A stretch of DNA of 64,000 bases from an uncultured Acidimicrobiales bacterium (GCA_938002965.1 CALKZY010000004.1:42933-106932), one strand, 5' to 3'. Positions 44,488 to 54,077 are shown, numbered from the stretch's first letter. Notes: a model not told the origin generated them from the sequence alone. Made by a program: numbers and translations.

Positions 44488-45546
44488 CTACGGGGTGACG
44501 ATGACCGTCCCCGGTTCAAGGTCGGTGTCGACTTCAACGTTCGAACCGACCTGTTGGCCAAGTTCGACTTCTACGAAGCTGGTGCCGCCATCGACCACCA
44601 CTTCGACGACGTAGGACCCGGTGTCGAGGCGACTCAGAGAGTTGGCGGGCACCGTCTTGGCGTCGCTGGCCAACTGATCAGTCCAAGACACAGACACTGG
44701 TACCGACTCACCGTCGGGCAGCTCATCACCGTCGGCGTCAACTTCGTCAACCGGGACTGAGGCAACCCAGCTTCCGTCACCGGCCGACGATAACTCGGCA
44801 ACGACACCGGTCACGGTGGAGCCGTCGGGAAGCGTTGCCGTCACCTCATCATCCAGAGCAATCGACTCCAACTCTGAGGCAGGTACGACAACCTCAAGGG
44901 TGCGAGCCGATGAAGCAGTCACCAGTACACCAGTGTCGCCACCGCCCACTAGCAAATCTCCGACGGCAACCGGTACGTCAACCACTTTTGAGTCCTCAGG
45001 GACAAAGACCAAGAATCCTTCTGGAATCGAGCCGCTCACATCAACCCCCAGATCGGTTTGCCACTGCTCTACCAACGCGGCAGTGAAATCGGTGTAGGTG
45101 TCGTCGACGCTCAAGTCACCGGTGGAGTCATAGCCCATGGCCAACAGGTTGCTCTCCAACTGTTCGACGTCCGATCCGACACTGTCGACCGACAATTCCC
45201 GCCAGGCCGGCACATCGCCGACCAAGGCAACTGTCGGATAACCGTCGACCTCGAACAGGGTCATCGACCGGTCGATGGCCGTCCCAACCGTTGGTAGGCC
45301 GGTGATGGTTCCGCCAGCTGACGTCGAAACGATCCGCCCGGCCGACAACTCCAACGTTCCTTCGCTCTCCACCGTCCTTGACAGGTCGCGAATGGCCACC
45401 TCGGATCGACCTCTGGGAGCGGCACCCGATGACTCGTCGCCGGTACCGCCGACCAACGACTGAAGCTCACCAATCGGATTGAAGACCAACCACGCAACGA
45501 CCACGGCAAGACCAACAAGGCCGAGGACCACTAGTCGACGGGTCAT
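44488..45546 (-). CDS. Membrane-fusion adaptor with peptidoglycan-binding domain, second copy
   Basis: The 352-residue protein begins with an anchor helix (LVVLGLVGLAVVVAWLVF, about 5-22) and an HlyD/MacA-like beta-barrel, interrupted by a peptidoglycan-binding helical repeat (VGSDVEQLESNLLAMGYDSTGDLSVDDTYTDFTAALVEQWQ, about 122-164). A lipoyl-like hairpin follows, then GQQVGSNVEVDTDLEPGTVIVTP. It overlaps the MacB-type permease gene by four bases. It is shorter than its homologue at 47497, which has two such repeats, and is likely a second adaptor of the same efflux system. Confidence 0.84.
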   Translation of the reverse strand: MTRRLVVLGLVGLAVVVAWLVFNPIGELQSLVGGTGDESSGAAPRGRSEVAIRDLSRTVESEGTLELSAGRIVSTSAGGTITGLPTVGTAIDRSMTLFEVDGYPTVALVGDVPAWRELSVDSVGSDVEQLESNLLAMGYDSTGDLSVDDTYTDFTAALVEQWQTDLGVDVSGSIPEGFLVFVPEDSKVVDVPVAVGDLLVGGGDTGVLVTASSARTLEVVVPASELESIALDDEVTATLPDGSTVTGVVAELSSAGDGSWVASVPVDEVDADGDELPDGESVPVSVSWTDQLASDAKTVPANSLSRLDTGSYVVEVVVDGGTSFVEVELGQQVGSNVEVDTDLEPGTVIVTP

Positions 45547-46793
45547 GTGGACCTCAGCGCTTCTGTCGGAGCCAGGCGGGCGGCTCTTGCCGCCGGATAC
45601 AGACCGGCGACCACACCGATGATGATGGCGGCGGCGAATGCCCCAACGAGTGCGATCACGGGAACGACGATCTGCCAGTCCTGCGACCAGGCGTAGGCGG
45701 CGGTGACGGCCGCACCCAATGCCGCCCCAGCCAGTCCGCCGAGAGTTGATAACAAGAGGGCCTCGGTCAGGAACTGGCGTCTGATATGAGCCCGTGTGGC
45801 CCCAAGTGCTCGCCGCAAGCCAATTTCGTTGCGCCGCTCGATGACGGCGATCACCATAACGTTGGCGATTCCAACACCACCGACCAACAGCGAAACGGCA
45901 CCCAAACCAAGAAACAGATTGGTGAACGCAGTTTCGGTAGCTTCCTGGGCCTCCAGCAGCTCTGACGGCCTGGAAATCGACACTTCTTCGGGGCTTTGAG
46001 GGTCGACTGTGGAGCCGAGAACACCACGTACATCGTCGACTGAGTCGGGGTGCGTCCGCAGATAGATGGTCGAAGGATTGAGATCGCTAGCAAACAGGGA
46101 CTCGGCCACCGGCTTGCCGATAAGAGCTGCTCGGTCGAGGTCGGCGGCCAACGGGAACGGCTCAAGAACCCCAATCACCGTGAACCACTCATCATCGATG
46201 AGGATCATCATGCCCTGGTCGACTTGGCGAATTCCAAGTCGTGCCGCGCTCACTGAACCCAACACCACCGTCGGCACCTGGGCGGTGGCCTCAGTGAGCC
46301 ATGACCCGAAGGCGATCTCGCCGTTCAACGTGGCCAGCAGGCTGCGATCAGCGGCCATAGCGGTGATGCCACCTGTTTCGTTGGCGTTGACCACGTCATT
46401 GCGGAGTACCGGTACGTCGAGCTGCACGACATCGGCCACCTGCTCAACCGGACCAATGCGTGACACCATCGACACCGCTTCACTTGGAAGCGTTCCGTCA
46501 CCACCGCCAAAGCCCTCCGACGGGGTTACTGTCAGCAAGTTGGTGCCCAACGCGGCGATTTGTGCCCTGAGGTCCGCTCGGCTGGATTCCGAGATTCCCA
46601 GAACGCCGACAACTGCCGCAATACCGATCGTGATCCCGAGCGCCGACAACGCGGTACGCATCGGCCGAGTCCGCAAGCCCGAGCCGCCGACGCTAAAAAC
46701 ATCGGATGCGCGGAGTCGACTCGGCTGAAGCCTGCCAGTCGAGCCTTCACCTGACAGCCGATTGCGACGGGCCGCCACGCCGGTGGTGGTCAT
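45543..46793 (-). CDS. MacB-type ABC permease
   Basis: The 416-residue permease has the MacB/FtsX layout: a first helix (RTALSALGITIGIAAVVGVLG, about 47-67), a large extracytoplasmic domain of about 200 residues, then three helices at the C-terminal end (FLGLGAVSLLVGGVGIANVMV..., AGLYPAARAARLAPTEALRST). The cytoplasmic EIGLRRALGATRAHIRRQF coupling region is clear. It works with the ATPase, whose gene overlaps it by four bases, to power export or conformational work through the adaptor proteins. Confidence 0.93.
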   Translation of the reverse strand: MTTTGVAARRNRLSGEGSTGRLQPSRLRASDVFSVGGSGLRTRPMRTALSALGITIGIAAVVGVLGISESSRADLRAQIAALGTNLLTVTPSEGFGGGDGTLPSEAVSMVSRIGPVEQVADVVQLDVPVLRNDVVNANETGGITAMAADRSLLATLNGEIAFGSWLTEATAQVPTVVLGSVSAARLGIRQVDQGMMILIDDEWFTVIGVLEPFPLAADLDRAALIGKPVAESLFASDLNPSTIYLRTHPDSVDDVRGVLGSTVDPQSPEEVSISRPSELLEAQEATETAFTNLFLGLGAVSLLVGGVGIANVMVIAVIERRNEIGLRRALGATRAHIRRQFLTEALLLSTLGGLAGAALGAAVTAAYAWSQDWQIVVPVIALVGAFAAAIIIGVVAGLYPAARAARLAPTEALRST

Positions 46794-47500
46794 CGAGTAG
46801 CCGCCTGGACACCGACGGAGGTGTCCCGCTCGATACGGCCGTCGCGCACCATAATCTGCCTTGGCAGCGAAGAGGCCACATCGCGGTCGTGGGTGATGAC
46901 GATGATGGTGGAGCCGTTGGCGTTCAGCTCGCCAATTAGGTCAAGAATCGCCGCACTGGAACTGGAATCAAGATTGCCGGTGGGCTCGTCGGCCAGCACG
47001 ATGGCGGGACGGTGCACGATGGCTCGGGCCACAGCCACCCGCTGTCGTTCGCCACCGGACAGCTGGCTGGGAACGTGAGTGAGGCGACGCCCCAGCCCGA
47101 CGGCGACCAAGGCTTCAGCCGCCCGGTAACGTCGCTTAGATGAGGGTAGGCCGCTGTACAACAGCCCATTGGCCACGTTCTCCAGAGCAGTTGTCCCGTC
47201 GAGCAGGAAGAACTGCTGAAACACGAACCCGATTAGTTGGGAGCGGACGGCCGACAGACGGCGGTCGCTGAATGACGACACCTCGCGGCCGTCTACGTAT
47301 ACATCACCAGTCGACGGCAGGTCGAGAGTGCCCATTACATGCAGCATGGTCGATTTCCCCGACCCCGACGGCCCCACTATGGCCGCCAGCTCACCGTGGT
47401 CGATTCGTAGGCTGACGCCGTCGAGGGCACGGACGGGAGGTGCGCCGTCGTACTCCTTAACGACATCGACCAGCTCAAGGGCCGCTGAAGGCCCGCTCAT
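46790..47500 (-). CDS. MacB/LolD-type ABC ATPase
   Basis: The 236-residue ATPase has Walker [10 protein letters not shown] (38-46), signature LSGGERQRVAVARAI, Walker B IVLADEPTGNLD and the D-loop/H-loop with VITHDRD. The MacB/LolD type is also marked by FVFQQFFLLDGTTALENVANGL. It is located between the first adaptor and the permease genes, overlapping each by four bases, so all are translated as a unit. Confidence 0.95.
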   Translation of the reverse strand: MSGPSAALELVDVVKEYDGAPPVRALDGVSLRIDHGELAAIVGPSGSGKSTMLHVMGTLDLPSTGDVYVDGREVSSFSDRRLSAVRSQLIGFVFQQFFLLDGTTALENVANGLLYSGLPSSKRRYRAAEALVAVGLGRRLTHVPSQLSGGERQRVAVARAIVHRPAIVLADEPTGNLDSSSSAAILDLIGELNANGSTIIVITHDRDVASSLPRQIMVRDGRIERDTSVGVQAATR

Positions 47501-49107
47501 CCGGGCACCACTACTTGATCACCTGGCTCCAGATCACCGTCGGTGACTTCCACCACGCCGTCACCGAACACGCCGAGAGTGACTCCTGTAAGTTGCGTGT
47601 TCCCATCGCCGTCTAGCTTCTCGACGGCGAATCCACCCTCGGCCAACGCAACGAGCGAACGAGTGGGAACGACGGTGGCGTCAACGACACTGTCCCCGAT
47701 GCTGACCACCGTGACCGGACCTTCCACCAACGAGCTCTCGTCACCACCGGCCTCAGCGTTGAGCACGATATCAATGGTGATCGTCACGGTCGATGCTTCC
47801 TGCGGGTTGGAACCCGGGACAACGGCACCGACGTCACCCACGACGCCATCTACTGTGGTGTCGTCGGCCAGTTCAATAGTCACCGAGTCACCGGTTTCGA
47901 ACTCATCAGCGTCAGCCACGTCAACCACGACTTCAACCGACAAGCGAGACACGGCGGTGGTCATGATTGGCCCGGTGACAACCGAGTCACCGGACTGCAC
48001 CAGATGTGACTCCACCACGTGGTCGTCGGGTACCACTGCGTAGTATCCCGGATCGGTGGCTCCGGTGACGGGCAGACCTACCGCTTGCTGCCAGCGCTCG
48101 ACGGCGTCGACCGTTGTGTCGGTAATCGAACCATCGACAGTCATCTCACCGTCGGGATCAAAGCCGTTGTCCGAAAGCGCCCGTTCCAATTCGAGGTTGG
48201 TGAACGTGTCGCTGACCATCATTTCGGCAACAGGGTCGTCTTGTGGGATAGCAGCGACATCGACGTCGTCCAACCGATAGAGGACAGTGCCGGCCTCGAC
48301 CTCCGATCCGATCTCGGCCAAGTTAGTGACGAGACCATCAAGGCTGCTGACAACGTCTAGGGTTCCCTGCCGGGGACCAAGCGTGGCTACGACACCAGAC
48401 CCGGATGAGCCGACTTCGGCCACCGATACAACCGACGCCGGGCCTTCCAGCAAGGCGATGTCGTTTTGAGTGACCCGACCGGTGATCTCAACCCCGAGAT
48501 CTTCTTGCCACCGTTCCACCATGGCTGCAGTATTGGCCGTGAAGTCGCTGTCAACGTCCACCGTGGCATCGGGGTCGTAGCCCATCAACGCCAAGTTGGC
48601 CTCAAGCTGACGGACATCAGGGCCTTCGGCCCCCTCCGATAGCGACCGCCACATTGGCGTATCACCAAAGAACGCCACCATTGGAACATTGTCGATGGTC
48701 ACGACAGTGTCGCCTCGGTTGACGGTCTCTCCCACCGGGATAGTTGCGGTCACAATGCCGCCGCTTCCACGCACGGAGACGGGATCCCCGTAACCGAGCG
48801 TTCCGCTCCATTCGATCTCTTCCAACAGTGTCTCCACGGTGACCGCCGCCTCAGCCAACTCCGTCGTCTCCCCGGCCGCCACCTCGGTTTCGTCGGTGTC
48901 ACCCAAGTAGTCGTTGGCGATCCAGGCACCAACTCCACCGGCCAGTAAGCCCAGAACAAACAATGGCCACCGACGACGGCTCGAAGCCAGATCGGCTGAG
49001 CGCAGCGCCTCCATGACCGCATCGTTGTCAGTGCGACTCGCGCCCACCCGTCTCATGGTTTCGGCCGGAGTCGAATTTTGCGTGGTAGCTCTCTCCCCGA
49101 GCGACAC
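47497..49107 (-). CDS. Membrane-fusion adaptor with two peptidoglycan-binding repeats
   Basis: The 536-residue protein has a cytoplasmic N-terminal region of about 45 residues, one TM anchor (WPLFVLGLLAGGVGAWIA) and a long extracytoplasmic part with MacA-like barrel segments. Two peptidoglycan-binding-type repeats are inserted, near EGPDVRQLEANLALMGYDPDATVDVDSDFT and FTNLELERALSDNGFDPDGEMTVDGSIT. I chose the GTG at 49107, one base after the lipoprotein stop and with GGAGAG upstream. Such adaptors likely bridge the membrane to the cell wall in Gram-positive MacB systems; substrate unknown. Confidence 0.83.
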   Translation of the reverse strand: MSLGERATTQNSTPAETMRRVGASRTDNDAVMEALRSADLASSRRRWPLFVLGLLAGGVGAWIANDYLGDTDETEVAAGETTELAEAAVTVETLLEEIEWSGTLGYGDPVSVRGSGGIVTATIPVGETVNRGDTVVTIDNVPMVAFFGDTPMWRSLSEGAEGPDVRQLEANLALMGYDPDATVDVDSDFTANTAAMVERWQEDLGVEITGRVTQNDIALLEGPASVVSVAEVGSSGSGVVATLGPRQGTLDVVSSLDGLVTNLAEIGSEVEAGTVLYRLDDVDVAAIPQDDPVAEMMVSDTFTNLELERALSDNGFDPDGEMTVDGSITDTTVDAVERWQQAVGLPVTGATDPGYYAVVPDDHVVESHLVQSGDSVVTGPIMTTAVSRLSVEVVVDVADADEFETGDSVTIELADDTTVDGVVGDVGAVVPGSNPQEASTVTITIDIVLNAEAGGDESSLVEGPVTVVSIGDSVVDATVVPTRSLVALAEGGFAVEKLDGDGNTQLTGVTLGVFGDGVVEVTDGDLEPGDQVVVPG

Positions 49108-49108
49108 G

Positions 49109-49894
49109 CTACTCTCCAGCCTCGTCCTGCTGATCGCTCGCTCCGCCAACTGCTCCGCCAAGACCGACGGCTGTCAAGGCTTCTTCGATGATTACGGCAC
49201 ATTCATCGACGGTTGCTTGCACATTCTCGTCCTCGTAGTCGAGACCCAGTCCGGCGGCCAGTCGCTCGTTGATAGTGCCGAAACCACCTCGACGCTGACC
49301 GGCCCCGGGAGTCTGACCCGCCCGGTCTTCTTCGCTCTCGTCGCCGACGCCGTCGTTGCGGGCATCGGCGTCCTCACCGTCTGCCGGCGCTCCCGGTCCT
49401 CCGCGACCCGGTAGCGTCAGGTCACCCACATCAAAGCCGCCATCGCGCACACAGGCTGAGAAGTCGACAAAGGCGTCTTGCAACTCCGGCGACTGCAGTG
49501 CTTGTCGAGCGCCTCCACCGAATCCGGTGTCGGCCAGAACCTCTCGACAGGCATCCATGGCAGCAGGGAAGTCTTCCGACTGGCGATCGACGGTCTGAAA
49601 CGCTGCTCTAAGATCGATGTTGCCTTCAGCATCGACCGCCAAGTCAGGAAAGTCGAGGCCCTGTTCTCGCATACAGGCAGAAAACTCCAGCGCTGCTTCG
49701 TCCGGGGCTAGCTCCGGGTTGTCTCCGACGATGGCGGCGTCAGCTGCATCACCCACTGCTGAGTCTTCGGTGTCGAGAGTTGCCACTTCCGGTGCGGCCG
49801 ACTCCGCCTCGCCACTGCAGGCAGTGGTGAATACCGAGACGGCGGCGAGACAGACGATCAGACGGATCAACTTCCATTGAATGCCTTTAGACAT
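49109..49894 (-). CDS. Cysteine-repeat lipoprotein of MacB operons
   Basis: From the ATG at 49894 this encodes a 261-residue lipoprotein (lipobox at Cys26, VFTTAC). It has two related segments, EFSACMREQGLDFPD and DFSACVRDGGFDVGD, each with one cysteine, and a third near VDECAVIIEEAL. This repeat type recurs in actinobacterial lipoproteins encoded next to MacB-like exporters. It leads the operon on the same strand. A role in binding or handing over the exported substrate is plausible. The middle region is Gly/Asp rich and disordered. Confidence 0.8.
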   Translation of the reverse strand: MSKGIQWKLIRLIVCLAAVSVFTTACSGEAESAAPEVATLDTEDSAVGDAADAAIVGDNPELAPDEAALEFSACMREQGLDFPDLAVDAEGNIDLRAAFQTVDRQSEDFPAAMDACREVLADTGFGGGARQALQSPELQDAFVDFSACVRDGGFDVGDLTLPGRGGPGAPADGEDADARNDGVGDESEEDRAGQTPGAGQRRGGFGTINERLAAGLGLDYEDENVQATVDECAVIIEEALTAVGLGGAVGGASDQQDEAGE

Positions 49895-50030
49895 GCATCC
49901 AATCTGCCAGCTCAACGTTAGTGACGTGTTAAGGCCAGCAAGAAAAGTAAAACGATCACGACCCGGCACCACAACGGCTCTGGTCGGAGCGAGGTCGAGC
50001 TGAGCCGAGCCGACCGCGAATTTAGCATCG

Positions 50031-50070
50031 GTTTCGCGCTTGTTTCGCGCCTGTTTTCAATAAGTATAAA
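50031..50070 (+). promoter_or_regulatory. Repeat-bearing promoter region of the adenylation operon
   Basis: The 297 bases between the divergent lipoprotein and adenylation genes include a locally AT-rich stretch. TTTCGCGC occurs twice in close order (50032-50039 and 50043-50050), followed by a candidate -10 box TATAAA at 50065-50070, with TTGTTT 19 bases before it as a weak -35. No other clear element is seen in this gap. Confidence 0.35.
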
Positions 50071-50191
50071 CGGACGCGAACAATTCTAATATGATTCAAA
50101 ACTCCACTGACTTCCGGAAGATCACCGGCTCGTCGAAGCGATCCTTTCAGCGGATTGTTTCGATTCCACGCCGCGACCGGAGGAGTACACC

Positions 50192-51829
50192 TTGGCCATC
50201 ACCGAATCCACCGTCTTCAACCAGATCCAACTGGTTCCCAGCAAGGCTCCAAGTACGGCCGCCGGCGAGCTTTTCGCTCACCTGTCCGACACCGACCGTG
50301 AGCTCTTCTTCCGCTACGGGTGGGGTCCAGATGATCCCCCGACAGCGCTATTCCTTCACCGGGCGTTCGAAACCCAAGCCCGAGCCCGGCCGCGGGCCGT
50401 TGCAATCGAACACCTCGGGCAGAAGGCCACCTATGGCCAGTTAGATCACCAAGCGAACATCATCGCCAACGACTTGGCCAAGCGCGGCATCGGACCGGGC
50501 GCCAAGGTGGGAGTCTTCGCCGAGCGATCGGTCTTGATGGTGGCAGCCATGATGGGCGTTCTAAAGGTCGGGGCGGCCTACGTCCCCCAGCACGCTGGCG
50601 TCGCTCCGCAACGGCAGCTCTTTCACATCATCGACCAGACGAACATGTCGGTGGTGTTGACCTTGTCGCACCTGGCCGAGCACGTTCCCACCATCCCGGG
50701 AGTTACGACGCTAGGCCTAGACACCGACTTCGACTACGACCGGCAAACTGTGACCGACTCCGACGAACGGGCGGCGTCAGCAATGGATGCCAGCCCCGAC
50801 GATCCATGCTTTGTCCTCTTCACCTCCGGAACCACTGGACCGCCCAATGGCGTTGTCGTCACTCACCGCAACGTGGCCAACATCGTCCTCACCAAACCCG
50901 GCAACCTGGGTATCGAGCCCGGAATGCGGGTGGGTCAACTACTGAGCATCGCCTTCGACATGGCCCAATGGGAGATCCATGGGGCCCTGAGCCACGGCGC
51001 AACCCTCGTGATTCGGGGCAAGGACATGACGGAGACGGCGGCAACTGCTGATGTCATCATCGCCACGCCGTCAATCCTGGCCTCGATCGATGCCACTCGA
51101 TGCCAAGGGACCCAGGTGGTGGCCGTGGCCGGTGAGCCATGCCCCCAATCCCTGGCCGACACCTGGAGCGCCTTCTCCCGGTTCCACAACTCATGCGGAC
51201 CGACCGAAACAACCATCGTGAACACGGTGAAGCGCTATCGGGGTTCACACGACCGGCTCACCATTGGCACCCCCACTCCAAACAACACCGTCTATGTACT
51301 CGACGAAAATCTTCAGCCGCTACCAATCGGTGAGGTCGGCGAGATGTGGGCCGGCGGTGACTGCGTAACGGCTGGATACCTGGGCCACGACGACAGAACC
51401 AACGCTCTGAACGCCGACCGCTATCGCCCCGACCCTTTCCTCGGAAACCGCCGCCGGATGTTCCGCACCCGAGACCTCGGCCGCTGGAACGAAGACGGAC
51501 AGCTTGAACACTACGGACGGACCGACGATCAGGTCAAGGTGCGAGGGTTCCGGGTGGAATTGGACTCGGTCTCAGCAGTGCTTGAAGCCGAGCTGGAGTG
51601 CAACCGTGCAGCCACCCTCAAATACGACGACCGGCACCTGGTGGCCTTCGCCGAACCGGCTGCCGTTGACGGCGATGCAGCCGCCGAGGCGGTGGGTCGG
51701 ACGCTCCCCTACTACTGCGTGCCGGTCAAGGTCTTCACCATGGAGGCGTTGCCCCGCACCGACAGAGGCAAGATCGACAAGGCCGCGCTCCGCCAATTGG
51801 CAGACGCCGAGTTGGGAGATCTGCGATGA
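50192..51829 (+). CDS. Free-standing amino acid adenylation enzyme
   Basis: The 545-residue protein is an NRPS-type A domain: A3 FTSGTTGPPNG (210-220), A4 FDMAQWE (255-261, with the amine-binding Asp256), A5 NSCGPTETTI (333-342), A8 YGRTDDQVKVRGFRVEL (441-457) and A10 PRTDRGKIDK with Lys527. There is no carrier domain in the protein or the window. The start is TTG with GGAGGAG six bases upstream. It would activate an amino acid with ATP. By eye the pocket residues read roughly D-M-W-A-A-A-S-I-V; this alignment is tentative. It overlaps the membrane flavoprotein gene (ATGA). Confidence 0.9.
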   Translation: MAITESTVFNQIQLVPSKAPSTAAGELFAHLSDTDRELFFRYGWGPDDPPTALFLHRAFETQARARPRAVAIEHLGQKATYGQLDHQANIIANDLAKRGIGPGAKVGVFAERSVLMVAAMMGVLKVGAAYVPQHAGVAPQRQLFHIIDQTNMSVVLTLSHLAEHVPTIPGVTTLGLDTDFDYDRQTVTDSDERAASAMDASPDDPCFVLFTSGTTGPPNGVVVTHRNVANIVLTKPGNLGIEPGMRVGQLLSIAFDMAQWEIHGALSHGATLVIRGKDMTETAATADVIIATPSILASIDATRCQGTQVVAVAGEPCPQSLADTWSAFSRFHNSCGPTETTIVNTVKRYRGSHDRLTIGTPTPNNTVYVLDENLQPLPIGEVGEMWAGGDCVTAGYLGHDDRTNALNADRYRPDPFLGNRRRMFRTRDLGRWNEDGQLEHYGRTDDQVKVRGFRVELDSVSAVLEAELECNRAATLKYDDRHLVAFAEPAAVDGDAAAEAVGRTLPYYCVPVKVFTMEALPRTDRGKIDKAALRQLADAELGDLR

Positions 51830-53265
51830 CCGTCGTCCAGAACCCGCCACATCTGGCGTCGAACAAGTCTCCTATCCTCGCCGAACCGGAGCTATCGGTG
51901 TCCAATCCCGTAGAGCCCGCACCAACCCCGGACTCGGAACACACTTGGGCGGTCGAGCCAGGCCAACGCCGCAGCGCTCCCAACCCTCCCAGCGCCGTTC
52001 GTCGTCTGTTCAAGTCACGGAAGCTGAAACACTACAACCGACTGGTGTGGCTCGTGGCGGCCGTCAACCTGTCCGCCGCGGCCCGCATGATCGCAGGCTG
52101 GAACTTGGGCGACGCCAACACGGTCGACCCAGCGGGGCCAGCCAACCTGGTGGTCATCAATTTGACGTTGGCCGTACTCTTTCGCCAACAGTACGTCGTC
52201 AACGCCCTGTTCTGGTTGGCCACCCGGGCACCGACGTCGTGGCCTTTAGCCATCCGTTGGACGCTGGGCAAGGTCTACCACTTCGGCGGCATCCACAGCG
52301 CAGCCGCCACGGCGGCCGTGGTCTGGTTCCTAGTGCAGCTGGCGACCACTACGGCCGCCATGGGCAGCGGCGAGACGATGATCACCGTGTGGGAATACAT
52401 CCTTTCGTTCCAACTGGCCTTGCTGCTGCTGACCATCTTGTACACAGCGATGCCATTCGTCCGCCAAAAACACCACGACCGATTCGAAAAGACCCACCGT
52501 TGGGGTGGCTGGACGGCGCTGGCTCTGTTTTGGATTCTCACCCTGGTGCAGGCCAACCGGGTCGGATCGATTCTGACCTACCCGGCTGTTTGGGCGCTGA
52601 CCCTGGCCACCTTCAGCGTGGCGCTTCCTTGGTTGCGGCTCAAGAAGGTTGAGATCGATATCGAGTCGCCGTCCAACCACGTTGCGCTCACGACCTTCGA
52701 CTACGGCTATACGCCCTTCGCCGGGTCGTCGACCGCGGTCAGTAGAGATCCGCTTCGCGAATGGCACTCGTTCGCCAACGTCCCCATTCCGGGCCAGGAA
52801 GGCTTCAAGCTGACGATCTCCCGCGCCGGGGACTGGACCGGTGATTTCATCGATGACAAACCCGAACAGGTGTGGGTCAAGGGAATCGCCACAGCAGGGG
52901 TGGCCAACATCGAGGTGTTGTTCTCCAAAGTGATCTACGTTGCCACCGGCAGTGGAATAGGGCCGTGTCTACCACACCTGTTTGCTCAGGAAGTCCCCGC
53001 TCATTTGATCTGGGCCACCCGCAATCCTCGTCGAACCTACGGCGACAAACTGGTGGACGAGATCATGGCCGTGCAACCTGACGCCCTGATCTGGGACACC
53101 GACGCCCACGGCAAGCCCGACATGGTTGAGCTGGCCTACGAGGCGGCCCTGGCCACCGGTGCCGAGGCGGTCATCTGCATCTCAAACTCGAAGCTGACCT
53201 GGAAAGTGGTCGAAGGCGTCGAACAACGAGGCATCCCGGCCTACGGCGCCATCTGGGATTCATAG
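51826..53265 (+). CDS. Six-helix membrane flavoreductase (TmpA/ferric-reductase-like)
   Basis: The 479-residue protein has a cytoplasmic N-terminal tail of about 70 residues, six hydrophobic segments (about 73-91, 107-131, 153-177, 187-212, 226-244, 253-270) and a C-terminal FNR-like domain (281-479). The FAD/NAD part shows REWHSFANVP (311-320) and YVATGSGIGP (371-380). Histidines placed in or near helices (His152, His157, His216, His217, His224) could bind haem. It resembles the membrane flavoprotein family of fungal TmpA. It would move electrons from NAD(P)H across or at the membrane; the acceptor is unknown. It is coupled to the adenylation gene. Confidence 0.8.
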   Translation: MTVVQNPPHLASNKSPILAEPELSVSNPVEPAPTPDSEHTWAVEPGQRRSAPNPPSAVRRLFKSRKLKHYNRLVWLVAAVNLSAAARMIAGWNLGDANTVDPAGPANLVVINLTLAVLFRQQYVVNALFWLATRAPTSWPLAIRWTLGKVYHFGGIHSAAATAAVVWFLVQLATTTAAMGSGETMITVWEYILSFQLALLLLTILYTAMPFVRQKHHDRFEKTHRWGGWTALALFWILTLVQANRVGSILTYPAVWALTLATFSVALPWLRLKKVEIDIESPSNHVALTTFDYGYTPFAGSSTAVSRDPLREWHSFANVPIPGQEGFKLTISRAGDWTGDFIDDKPEQVWVKGIATAGVANIEVLFSKVIYVATGSGIGPCLPHLFAQEVPAHLIWATRNPRRTYGDKLVDEIMAVQPDALIWDTDAHGKPDMVELAYEAALATGAEAVICISNSKLTWKVVEGVEQRGIPAYGAIWDS

Positions 53266-54077
53266 TGACGACGACAACGACGAACGACGCCACGGCCACG
53301 GAGAACCACGACCCGGCCGGTTTCAAATGGAGCCAAGCTGGGCGCGTGGTAGTGATATGCCTCGATCGGCCCGAGGTACGTAACGCTCTCAACGGTGAAA
53401 TCATGATCAACTTGGTCGAGTTGGCTGAACGACTGGATGACGACCCCGGGGTCGGATGTCTTGTGCTGACCGGCGCAGGGCGGGCCTTCGCCGCCGGTGC
53501 CGACATCACCGAGATGACCGATCTCGACTTCGACACCGCCCACCGGCGAAAGTTTCTGGCCGCCTGGGACCGGTTTGCCGCGCTACGAACCCCAAAGATC
53601 GCCGCGGTCGCCGGGTACGCCCTGGGTGGAGGATGTGAGCTGGCCATGATGTGCGACTTCATCATTGCCGACGAAACCGCACGGTTCGGGCAGCCGGAAG
53701 TGAAGCTCGGCCTGATTCCCGGTATGGGAGGAAGCCAGCGGCTGACCCGAGCGGTAGGCAAACAACTGGCCATGGACATGATCCTGACAGGGCGAATGAT
53801 CGACGCTCGACGGGCGCTCGAAGCTGGGCTTGTGGCCCGTGTTGTGTCGGAGGGCCGAGCGATGACCGAAGCCCTTGAGGCTGCCAACGTTGTGGCTTCG
53901 TACGCCAAGACGACGACTGCCGCCGCTCGTTCCGCAGTGCTTCAGGCCGAATCGAGTTCCCTCGAAGCCGGCCTGGCCTTCGAGCGGCAGCTCTACTACG
54001 CCATTTTCGGCACGCCAGCCGCTGATGAGGGTGTTGGCGCCTTCCTCGAGAAACGCCAACCGGATTTCCACCGCTAG
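53265..54077 (+). CDS. Enoyl-CoA hydratase/isomerase (crotonase)
   Basis: The 270-residue protein has the crotonase fold with RPEVRNALNGEI (35-46), the oxyanion loop AGRAFAAGADI and both catalytic glutamates of true hydratases: Glu125 in GGGCELAMMCD and Glu145 in QPEVKLGLIPG. The N-terminal 20 residues are Thr/Asn-rich and likely disordered. The GTG start overlaps the stop of the membrane flavoprotein gene by one base, so the three genes form one unit. Whether it acts on a CoA ester of the adenylated compound or on an unrelated fatty acid is not known. Confidence 0.9.
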   Translation: MTTTTTNDATATENHDPAGFKWSQAGRVVVICLDRPEVRNALNGEIMINLVELAERLDDDPGVGCLVLTGAGRAFAAGADITEMTDLDFDTAHRRKFLAAWDRFAALRTPKIAAVAGYALGGGCELAMMCDFIIADETARFGQPEVKLGLIPGMGGSQRLTRAVGKQLAMDMILTGRMIDARRALEAGLVARVVSEGRAMTEALEAANVVASYAKTTTAAARSAVLQAESSSLEAGLAFERQLYYAIFGTPAADEGVGAFLEKRQPDFHR

